A stretch of DNA of 38,660 nt from an uncultured Oleiphilus sp. (GTDB lineage Bacteria; Pseudomonadota; Gammaproteobacteria; Pseudomonadales; Oleiphilaceae). Below the pieces are notes generated by a model. It was not told the origin of the DNA, did no database searches, and saw nothing but the letters and a program-made list of their open reading frames with translations. The translations under genes and the position numbers were made by a program. Of this stretch, positions 31,977 through 38,660 are shown piece after piece; position 1 is the stretch's first letter, and each line of letters starts with the position of its first letter. The stretch is taken from positions 1-38,660 of the forward strand of contig CAJWAD010000022.1 in the NCBI GenBank assembly GCA_913020245.1, written 5' to 3'.

Positions 31977-34238
31977 CTAAATTACGCTGTACTTGCTGCG
32001 TAAACGCTGACGGATAAATTCAGCAAACGTATTGACAACAAAGGTGAATAGGAAGAGCACAAATGCCGCCAAGAATAAAATGCGATAATGCGTGCCGCCG
32101 ACTTCAGACTCCGGCATTTCAACGGCAATGTTAGCCGACAAGGTCCGCATCCCCTCAAATATATTGACGTCCATAATTGGGGTATTGCCGGTGGCCATTA
32201 ATACAATCATCGTTTCACCGACCGCTCGGCCCATCCCGATCATCACAGCGGAGAAGATGCCAGGGCTTGCCGTCGGAAGGACGACGCGCATCATGGTTTG
32301 CCACTGCGTCGCACCTAATGCAAGCGAGCCTTGTGTAAGATGCTTGGGGACACTGAATACGGCGTCTTCGGTGATTGAGAAAATAGTCGGAATGACCGCA
32401 AAGCCCATCGCCGCGCCAACGACTAGCGCGTTGCGTTGGTCGAAGTCGATACCTGCTTCATTCGTTAACCAAAGACGCATGTCACCGCTGAAGAAAGCCG
32501 TTTCCAAGACAGGGCTTATTTCTAAGCTCAGCCAACCACTAATAATGACCACCGGTATCAATAGTGCCGGGTCCCAACCCTCAGGCACCAGATGACGAAT
32601 TTTTTCCGGCAGGTTAGTCCAGGTAAACCCGAAGCCTAAAATTGCGATCGGCACAATGATAAGGCAGGCGAAGACACCGGGTAGATTTTCCTCCATATAC
32701 GGCGCGAAAAACAGGCCGGCTAAAAATCCAAGAATTACCGTTGGCAGAGCTTCCATCAATTCAATTGAGGGTTTTACTTTACGCCGCAGGGCGGGCGCCA
32801 TGAAATAGGCTGTGTACAATGCACCACAGATTGCTAACGGTGTTGCGACAAGCATGGCATAAAATGCCGCTTTCAGTGTACCGAAAGCCAAGGGTGACAA
32901 ACTATACTTTGGTTCAAAATCGTTGTTGGCTGCAGAGGATTGCCAAATGTAATCAGGTTCTGCGTAGCCTTCATACCAAACTTCGCCCCACAATGCAGAC
33001 CAAGAGATTTCGGGATGCTCATTATCAAGCTTCCACCAATAAAGTTGGCCTGCCTTACTTTCAATTAAGATGAAATTTGCGCGCGGTGCATTCGTTACGG
33101 CCAAGATCTCTTGACCCAAATCAAAGTTCAGCGAGTTGCTGTTGGCGGTACTATTGAAAAAGGAAACATAGCCTTTGTCATCCGCAAGCACAAAACCTTT
33201 GCGGCGATGTTCTATGTCAGTCGCCACCACGGTTGCAGCGGCGGTATCAAAGTCGCGCACATGTTCGAGTGTATAGGCGTTATTACCATCGCGAACCATA
33301 AACCATTGTGAGCTTTGACCGTCATGGTCGGAAACCAACAATGAAGCGCCTCCCAATAGCAAGGTCATATTGCTGATCTGCTTGTTTTGACCAATCGGGT
33401 AGGTGCCGTTTATCGCTTCTTTTTGTAAATCGAGTACTTGAATGCTGCCTTCATCTGTTGCAATAAAGACAAACCGCATACCCGGTTCTGCGATTACCGA
33501 CTGGGGTACCGCTGAGATTGCGGGTATTGAAATGTTTTCTTCCTCAAGCCGCATGTCGCCACTTAAAAAATCTTCTTCAAGAACATATTTACGAGCGAAA
33601 ATATCTCTGGCGCTATTTGTCCCTACAATTAAAATCGCTTCTTCGGTAATTGCGAGTGAGATCTCAGTAATTGCGGCGCCCGCTTCATCAAGTGCAATCG
33701 GCGCGTCACCGAATGGGAACTCAATAAAGGGCTCGATTAAGCGCACATCATTCGGGTAAGTGATTTTATAGCTATGTTTAACAACTTGAGCCGCCCCGTT
33801 ACTTAAGCCTAAAACGAACGTGCGACTTGCTGGATCGGCTTGCGCAACGCTTGTCACCGAGACACCCGCGCCGAGATTCAAGTCGACTTGCGAATGGACC
33901 GAACCATCGATCGTATTGAAGAAAATAACCTGCCCTTGTTCAGTCACGCGAAAGGCTTTTTCACCTTGCTCCTCAATACCACTGTAGATACTGGGGCCTA
34001 ACTCGGCCATGGGAAGCGAGTATTCGCTTACTTGTTCTGCACTGGCGGGTGCGAAAAGGGGCGCTACTTCATATAACAAATAAAAGAAAATAAGCGTAAT
34101 CGCTAAGATAACGCTGATGCCACCGAAGCCAATAGATACCTTGGCGATTTCATCTTTTATTTTGCGTGATTTGCGATGCCGAACGAGCTTTGGATCATCA
34201 AAGTTTATGCTCGGTGTGTTGATTTGAGATTCACTCAT
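31977..34238 (-). CDS. pstC: Phosphate ABC transporter permease PstC, large form
   Basis: At 753 residues it is more than twice the size of E. coli PstC. A first membrane segment (about 42-65) is followed by a beta-rich periplasmic region (about 70-440) with repeated blade-like strands (for example QVIFFNTIDGSVHSQVDLN and SIQVLDLQKEAINGTY), suggesting a propeller. The permease core (about 455-753) has the EAA loop TQGSLALGATQWQTMMRVVLP followed by GRAVGETMIVLMATGN. The start ATG 34238 has GGGA 7 bases ahead; TTG 34250 is an in-frame alternative. A terminator hairpin precedes the gene, so transcription from pstS must partly read through. Large PstC proteins occur in Pseudomonas relatives. Confidence 0.93.
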   Translation of the reverse strand: MSESQINTPSINFDDPKLVRHRKSRKIKDEIAKVSIGFGGISVILAITLIFFYLLYEVAPLFAPASAEQVSEYSLPMAELGPSIYSGIEEQGEKAFRVTEQGQVIFFNTIDGSVHSQVDLNLGAGVSVTSVAQADPASRTFVLGLSNGAAQVVKHSYKITYPNDVRLIEPFIEFPFGDAPIALDEAGAAITEISLAITEEAILIVGTNSARDIFARKYVLEEDFLSGDMRLEEENISIPAISAVPQSVIAEPGMRFVFIATDEGSIQVLDLQKEAINGTYPIGQNKQISNMTLLLGGASLLVSDHDGQSSQWFMVRDGNNAYTLEHVRDFDTAAATVVATDIEHRRKGFVLADDKGYVSFFNSTANSNSLNFDLGQEILAVTNAPRANFILIESKAGQLYWWKLDNEHPEISWSALWGEVWYEGYAEPDYIWQSSAANNDFEPKYSLSPLAFGTLKAAFYAMLVATPLAICGALYTAYFMAPALRRKVKPSIELMEALPTVILGFLAGLFFAPYMEENLPGVFACLIIVPIAILGFGFTWTNLPEKIRHLVPEGWDPALLIPVVIISGWLSLEISPVLETAFFSGDMRLWLTNEAGIDFDQRNALVVGAAMGFAVIPTIFSITEDAVFSVPKHLTQGSLALGATQWQTMMRVVLPTASPGIFSAVMIGMGRAVGETMIVLMATGNTPIMDVNIFEGMRTLSANIAVEMPESEVGGTHYRILFLAAFVLFLFTFVVNTFAEFIRQRLRSKYSVI

Positions 34239-34331
34239 GGTTATTCCCAAAAAGGACGAAGAAAATAGTTTATGGCACTTTGCGTTTTAACGCGCGTCAC
34301 GCATGCTTAAAATTTCGCGGAATTATACACT

Positions 34332-34369
34332 AAAAAACCTTCCTACCTATTTAGGCAGAAAGGTTTTTT
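34332..34369 (-). terminator. Terminator-like hairpin between pstS and pstC
   Basis: AAAAAACCTT (34332-34341) is a perfect 10-bp complement of AAGGTTTTTT (34360-34369). The 18-base loop itself contains CCTA/TAGG. Read either way the stem ends in six T, so it can act on both strands. It lies 17 bases after the pstS stop and fits attenuation that gives much more PstS than PstCAB. Confidence 0.85.
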
Positions 34370-34385
34370 GTAACGCGTTTAGGTT

Positions 34386-35345
34386 TTACAAGCCGAGAGC
34401 GCTCATTTGTTTTTCGACTACTGAGAATGGCAGCGGCACATAACCATCTTTCTCAACGACTTCTTGCCCTTGTTTTGACATGATCAGCTTCACAAATTCT
34501 GCCGTGACTGGGTCAAGCGCCTTATTTGGTGCTTTGTTTACATAAACGTAGAGAAAACGTGAGAGTGGGTACTCACCAGTAATTGCATTTGCAGGTGAGG
34601 CTTCAACGTACTTGTCACCTTTTTTAGCAAGCGGGAGTGCACGAACAGATGCTGTCTTGTAACCGATACCTGAGTAGCCAATACCGTTAATGGACTCAGA
34701 AACGCCTTGTACCACCGACGCCGAGCCTGGTTGCTCATTCACGTTGTTTTTGAAGTCACCTTTACAAAGCGCTTTTTTCTTAAAGTAACCGTAGGTGCCT
34801 GATACAGAATTACGGCCGAAAAGTTGGAAGCTTTTGCTTGCAAGAGAGCCCTCAACACCAATATCACCCCATGTTTTAACGTCGCTGTCAAAACCACATT
34901 TGCGCGTTGATGAGAATACCGCGTCGATCTGCGCCATGTTTAACCCTTTGATTGGGTTGTCTTTGTTAACAAATACTGCGAGCGCATCAATGGCGACGGG
35001 TACAGCCGTTGGTTTGTAGCCGTAGCGCTTTTCAAATGCTTCACGCTCTTTGTCTTTCATTTTACGGCTCATTGGGCCTAGCGTCGATGTGCCTTCCGTT
35101 AACGCCGGTGGCGCAGTCGAAGAACCTGCCGCTTGAATTTGGATATTTACATTTGGGTAGTTGCGTTTGAAGTCTTCCGCCCAAAGTGTCATCAGGTTAG
35201 CTAAGGTATCAGAACCCACACTCGATAGGTTACCCGATACACCGCTTGCTTTTTCATAAGCTGGAATTTTTGCATCTACTTCTGCGTTTGCAATGCCTGC
35301 GGCTGCAGTAATCGCCAATGCGCCCATTAGTTTTTTAAATTTCAT
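34386..35345 (-). CDS. pstS: Periplasmic phosphate-binding protein
   Basis: PstS captures phosphate for the PstCAB importer. The 319-residue protein has a signal peptide (about 1-21, ending in IANA) and the phosphate-site segments [30 protein letters not shown] and [17 protein letters not shown]. It is the SphX/PstS type with two cysteines (CGFDSD and LCKGDF) able to form a disulfide. GAGGA lies 6 to 8 bases before ATG 35345. It heads the pst operon behind a near-perfect Pho box and is followed by a hairpin terminator before pstC. Confidence 0.96.
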   Translation of the reverse strand: MKFKKLMGALAITAAAGIANAEVDAKIPAYEKASGVSGNLSSVGSDTLANLMTLWAEDFKRNYPNVNIQIQAAGSSTAPPALTEGTSTLGPMSRKMKDKEREAFEKRYGYKPTAVPVAIDALAVFVNKDNPIKGLNMAQIDAVFSSTRKCGFDSDVKTWGDIGVEGSLASKSFQLFGRNSVSGTYGYFKKKALCKGDFKNNVNEQPGSASVVQGVSESINGIGYSGIGYKTASVRALPLAKKGDKYVEASPANAITGEYPLSRFLYVYVNKAPNKALDPVTAEFVKLIMSKQGQEVVEKDGYVPLPFSVVEKQMSALGL

Positions 35346-35408
35346 TTTTTTTCCTCAAAGGACAAGTCAACGTGTAGTAAAACGATGTTAAGTTTGAAAC
35401 TTGCGACG

Positions 35409-35442
35409 ACTATAAGAACTAATTATGACACTTATATGACAG
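35409..35442 (-). promoter_or_regulatory. Pho box and -10 element of the pst operon
   Basis: Read leftward, CTGTCAT (35442-35436), spacer ATAA, and GTGTCAT (35431-35425) match the PhoB consensus at 13 of 14 repeat positions. Ten bases on, TATAGT (35414-35409) matches the -10 consensus in 5 of 6. There is no -35. The spacing from box to -10 is the same as before phoB. Transcription would start about 55 bases before the pstS ATG. Confidence 0.9.
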
Positions 35443-35495
35443 CTGGCTTGTTTATTTTGAATTAACAGCACGTCAGTTTTTTGATTTATCGAAGC

Positions 35496-37700
35496 TTAAG
35501 CGGCGGCAAAGTGTTTGGTCGCATCTTTCTTAACAAACGTTCTCACACTTTTATCGTTGAGAAATTGCACGGAAAAGGTGTCGCCTTGCTCTTTGAGAAC
35601 GCGGCCTTCACCTAACAGTGTGTGGTGTACCTTTTCTTTGTTCCATGGCGCTGCGTCAAATACGTCGTCGTGCACCGTTATCGCTTCATTTAATTGACAG
35701 TCATGTCGCCTTGCATAGGCTTTGCAAACGTTGCTCGCAGTCTCCGTAAGGTGACACGCTTCGTTTTGATAAATGGCTTGGCTTAAGCGTTTACTTTGCT
35801 CTGTGCAGAGTTCACTCAGGTAACGGGAGTGCTTGTCTTTGTTGTGCGGCACGAGTATCAGTAACTGTTGTTTTGCGCGTGTCATCGCCACGTAAAGCAG
35901 TCGGCGCTCGCTGGCGATATCGTCTAAGGTAAGGGCCTTACCGGTGATACGGTTGGGGTAGGTATTATTATCTAAATTCGGAATGATGACATTATCCCAC
36001 TCGAGCCCTTTAGCACGATGAATCGTGGTAATTATTGCATTTGCATGCGGATTATTTGAGCGCTGTTGTTGCATCGTATGCAAGGTCGCGAGTGCTTGCT
36101 GGGCATCGCCGGGCAATTTACAAATAAATTCAATTAATGAACGCGCGGCATTAAGTTTCTCTTGCGCAGCATCCTGACTTAGCCCCATGTTCAGAATTTC
36201 TTCATAGAGTTTTGTTTCTTCTACATAGCCGTTGAGCAGGCGTTTCATGTCATTGCTATTGTTTTCGATCGCGCTCAGTGCGCGAGCAAAGCGTTGCAAC
36301 TTTAAGCTTTGTATACGGTGGCAGTTACTTGGAATGGCTTGCAGAGCGGCATACCCCCACTTTGAGCCATGCTGGCTCAAACCAAGGCAAAACTGCCCCA
36401 GGGCCTGCTCATTTAAGCCAAGGTGAGGAAATTGACATAGATCATACAGTTGCTGCCGGCGCTGTTCTTGAGATAGCTGGGCGAACTCGCCACTGGCTAT
36501 TTTTAGCAAGGTAAAGACGGCCCGCATGCTTTGTGAACCAAATACACCAGCATGACCCTGTAACTGATACGGCATGCCTGCTTTAAGTAAGGCAAGCTCT
36601 ATGCTCACGCTTTGACTCCACAAGCGTAATAATACGGCCGTTATACCCTTTGGCGAGCGGCTTAAGGCCTGCACAACCGATGTTGATGCTTCTGCCGTTG
36701 TCTGAACGGTTACCTTGGTATGCGGATTATCTTCATGGGCAAGGCACAGAGTCTCATTTGCGTAGGGACTGTTTGCAATCAAATGATTTGCGAGTAACGC
36801 AATATGGTGGCCGTAACGAAAGGAGACACTGAGTTGGTTTGTCACGGTATCGGGAAATTCTTCGGCAAACCCTTTCACCATGTAGCTAGGCTTTGCGCCT
36901 CTAAATTCATAAATAGTTTGATCAGGATCGCCAATGATCGTGATTTTCGCCCGTTCACCCGCGATGATTTTTAGCAGTTGATGCTGGATATCATTGGTAT
37001 CTTGGTATTCATCGACCAAAATGAGGGCCATTTTATTGCGCACTAAGGCTTGCAGCTCAGGCTTTGCGAGCATCGCCATCACAGGGTCGTATAACATGTC
37101 CGAATAGGAGATACGCTGCTGCTGTTTACGCCAGGCTTCGAAGCGCTCGAACAGTGGGATGAAATAGCGGAATTTATCCTCTAGGCCCGCCAGTAAAAAG
37201 AACTCGGAGGCGGGACGTAATTGAGATTTTACTTGCTCAATAAAGTTGCCGGCCATATCTAAATGTTCTTTTTTATTGCGTTTAAATTCCTTTAGTTCGG
37301 CCTCGGTGAGTATCTGTTGACTAAGCAGTAACAGCTGAAATTGACTTTCTCGCTCGCTAAGAATTTTATCCTTAAATGGCGGTAATGCCCCTTCCTGCAC
37401 AAAGCGATGGTAAAGGCGATAAGCCATGGCATGAAAGGTGCGTACTTCGGGTGCCGGCTGCGCCGGATCAAGAACGCCAAGAAGCTTTTTGCTGAAATCG
37501 AGCTGTGCTGATTTGTTAAACATCAAAACGAGTAGGCGTTTGGCCTCAATGCCGGAGGCGAGTAGGTGGCGAATACGGTAGGCAAGGGTAGTGGTTTTAC
37601 CGCTGCCGGCCACGGCGCGCACAATTTGATGTTGAATGGGGCTGGTCACAATTGCTTGTTGCTCAGTGGTCAGCGCCAGCGCTTGATTTTGGCGGCTCAA
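35496..37700 (-). CDS. UvrD/Rep-type superfamily 1A DNA helicase
   Basis: The 734-residue ATP-dependent 3'-5' helicase shows motif Q plus Walker A (TTEQQAIV, then AGSGKTTTLA at 31-40), Ia (VLMFNKSAQ), II (LILVDEYQDTND, about 228-239), III (IGDPDQTIYEFRGA), IV (AVLLRL), V (ITTIHRAKGLEWDNVI) and VI (RRLLYVAMTRAKQQL). The C-terminus (VHHTLLGEGRVLKE to the end) resembles the Tudor-like tail of UvrD/PcrA that contacts RNA polymerase. The start is TTG 37700 with GGGA ahead; no ATG lies before motif Q. It is not clearly UvrD or Rep, and looks like an additional paralogue. It is divergent from the ankyrin lipoprotein and upstream of the pst promoter. Confidence 0.9.
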   Translation of the reverse strand: MSRQNQALALTTEQQAIVTSPIQHQIVRAVAGSGKTTTLAYRIRHLLASGIEAKRLLVLMFNKSAQLDFSKKLLGVLDPAQPAPEVRTFHAMAYRLYHRFVQEGALPPFKDKILSERESQFQLLLLSQQILTEAELKEFKRNKKEHLDMAGNFIEQVKSQLRPASEFFLLAGLEDKFRYFIPLFERFEAWRKQQQRISYSDMLYDPVMAMLAKPELQALVRNKMALILVDEYQDTNDIQHQLLKIIAGERAKITIIGDPDQTIYEFRGAKPSYMVKGFAEEFPDTVTNQLSVSFRYGHHIALLANHLIANSPYANETLCLAHEDNPHTKVTVQTTAEASTSVVQALSRSPKGITAVLLRLWSQSVSIELALLKAGMPYQLQGHAGVFGSQSMRAVFTLLKIASGEFAQLSQEQRRQQLYDLCQFPHLGLNEQALGQFCLGLSQHGSKWGYAALQAIPSNCHRIQSLKLQRFARALSAIENNSNDMKRLLNGYVEETKLYEEILNMGLSQDAAQEKLNAARSLIEFICKLPGDAQQALATLHTMQQQRSNNPHANAIITTIHRAKGLEWDNVIIPNLDNNTYPNRITGKALTLDDIASERRLLYVAMTRAKQQLLILVPHNKDKHSRYLSELCTEQSKRLSQAIYQNEACHLTETASNVCKAYARRHDCQLNEAITVHDDVFDAAPWNKEKVHHTLLGEGRVLKEQGDTFSVQFLNDKSVRTFVKKDATKHFAAA

Positions 37701-37785
37701 CGACAGGGTCCCGAATTTAGGCGAGGCAAGTGAAAAGCTTTATGGTTTAATAACGCCAACATAATTAATTCAGGTGACAACGCTC

Positions 37786-38505
37786 ATGTTCCTAAAGGGA
37801 TTTTCATCGTTTGCAGTGACAAGGCTGATGATACTCTGTTTCATGACATTTGGCATGACAGCGTGTTCATCTTCGCCAAATGCTGCCTTAGATTTGAGCG
37901 CGATTAACGCGGCTGTGATGCCAGTAGAAGTGCAAACCCCGCTGATGAAGGCCGCGGCCATAGCCGATGTGAGCGGTATCCGTGAGGCGCTAGCGAAGGG
38001 TGAGTCCGTGAATGCGTATACTCAGCAAGCCAGTGCGTTGTCGTTAGCACTAAAAAATGGGCACTACACCTTAGCGAAGTTTCTAGTGCGGGCGGGCGCG
38101 GACGCTAACCTTGGCTTTTCGGCCGGTGAGCCCAGCGCGATGATACTCGCCGCCGATGTTGCGCAAAATGAGCTGGTCACCGCGCTTATCGTGCAAGGCT
38201 ATGATATCGATTATACCGATGCGAGGGGCTACAGTGCGCTAGCCGTTGCGGCGATTGGCGGACATCTTACGACCTTGAACATACTGTTAAATGCAGGTGC
38301 CGATGTCGATGTTGCCCCTGAGCAGCGTTCTATCCTTATGCATGCGGTCGCAGATGAAAATACGCTCATCGCTCAGCAATTAATTGCTGCAGGTGCCGAT
38401 GTAAACTCTATCGACCAAAGTGGTGAGACAGCGCTCTCGATCGCACGGCAAGCAGGGTTTTTTGATTTAGATCTCATGCTCGTTCAAGCGGGTGCGCGCT
38501 TATAG
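37786..38505 (+). CDS. Ankyrin-repeat lipoprotein
   Basis: The 239-residue protein has a lipoprotein signal ending in GMTAC (Cys at about residue 27). About five ankyrin repeats (residues 50-239) follow, seen as TPLMKAAAIADVSGIREALAKG, ALSLALKNGHYTLAKFLVRAGAD, AMILAADVAQNELVTALIVQGYD, ALAVAAIGGHLTTLNILLNAGAD and LMHAVADENTLIAQQLIAAGAD. ATG 37786 is preceded by AGGTG at 7 bases; GTG 37774 is a weaker in-frame start. It probably acts as a periplasmic protein-protein adaptor; the partner is unknown. The downstream gene starts 66 bases later on the same strand. Confidence 0.85.
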   Translation: MFLKGFSSFAVTRLMILCFMTFGMTACSSSPNAALDLSAINAAVMPVEVQTPLMKAAAIADVSGIREALAKGESVNAYTQQASALSLALKNGHYTLAKFLVRAGADANLGFSAGEPSAMILAADVAQNELVTALIVQGYDIDYTDARGYSALAVAAIGGHLTTLNILLNAGADVDVAPEQRSILMHAVADENTLIAQQLIAAGADVNSIDQSGETALSIARQAGFFDLDLMLVQAGARL

Positions 38506-38570
38506 GGGCGTTTAGCCGCGATCGCCTCGGCCTTCAACTCAGAAAATTGAATAATACTAGGGAAACAAAA

Positions 38571-38660
38571 ATGTCTAACAAGCTGGATTTAAGCCCGTTG
38601 CCAGAGCAAAAAGATGATTATTCAGGTTTTGAAGAAACAGAAGTGCTGTGGGGACGTATT
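38571..38660 (+). CDS. Start of an unknown protein (cut by window end)
   Basis: ATG 38571 has AGGG 8 bases ahead and the frame stays open to the end of the window (30 codons). The visible part is acidic (LPEQKDDYSGFEETEVLWGRI) and could lead into a membrane segment beyond the edge. No family can be assigned from this fragment. Confidence 0.6.
   Translation, partial: MSNKLDLSPLPEQKDDYSGFEETEVLWGRI

Noticed and set aside
30507-32595. Rightward ORFs opposite pstA and pstC
   Set aside because: Shadows of conserved permease sequence, no ribosome sites.

Overview
The window looks like ordinary chromosomal DNA of a marine-type gammaproteobacterium of the Pseudomonadales/Cellvibrionales kind. Base composition by eye is mid to high 40s % GC (not computed). 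The inference rests on family content and on gene order I recall from Pseudomonas: argC / DUF6776 membrane protein / bactofilin / erpA, and rubredoxin + rubredoxin reductase, ubiC-ubiA, phoB-phoR and pstS-C-A-B-phoU in one neighbourhood, with the oversized PstC and PstA seen in that lineage. I see no prophage, insertion sequence, CRISPR array, tRNA or rRNA gene.

Left part (1-5.3 kb). The tail of hemW enters from the left, followed by a roughly 390-base stretch without a convincing gene, an orphan lipoprotein, and a leftward operon clcA-like / hemJ / thiE / hemL. With hemW this makes a heme-biosynthesis neighbourhood. From 5.4 to 8.1 kb a rightward run carries argC, a membrane coiled-coil protein, a bactofilin and the Fe-S carrier erpA. 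It converges on tmcA (tRNA acetyltransferase). From 10.4 to 12.9 kb three consecutive lipoproteins (COG3014 type, YcfL, LpoB) end in a terminator and probably serve peptidoglycan synthesis through PBP1b. A PLP-dependent aspartate decarboxylase (PanP type), a small orphan gene, tesB, a second small orphan gene, and a rubredoxin/rubredoxin-reductase pair with a strong terminator follow.

Right part (17.5-38.7 kb). ubiC-ubiA (ubiquinone) lead into phoB-phoR, preceded by a Pho box. Then come cysZ (leftward), a RluA-type pseudouridine synthase, a VanZ-like protein, a methyltransferase (leftward), mscS, a YbaK-type tRNA deacylase, degQ (leftward), ubiF and a HIT hydrolase. The leftward phosphate operon pstS-pstC-pstA-pstB-phoU has a near-perfect Pho box before pstS and a terminator between pstS and pstC. 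An UvrD/Rep-type helicase, an ankyrin lipoprotein and the first 30 codons of an unknown gene close the window. PhoB/PhoR and the Pst system, about 15 kb apart, form one phosphate-sensing circuit.

The most unusual signal is the mscS-ybaK gap. About 130 bases there can fold into an almost gap-free four-way junction, whose closing helix competes with a downstream hairpin, giving a riboswitch-like layout in the ybaK leader. Also notable are thiE and panP, which have no usable ATG/GTG/TTG start where the protein should begin (ATT or CTG, and ATA). The chloride-channel homologue has Val where transporters carry the internal proton glutamate, and there is an operator-like palindrome before the orphan lipoprotein.
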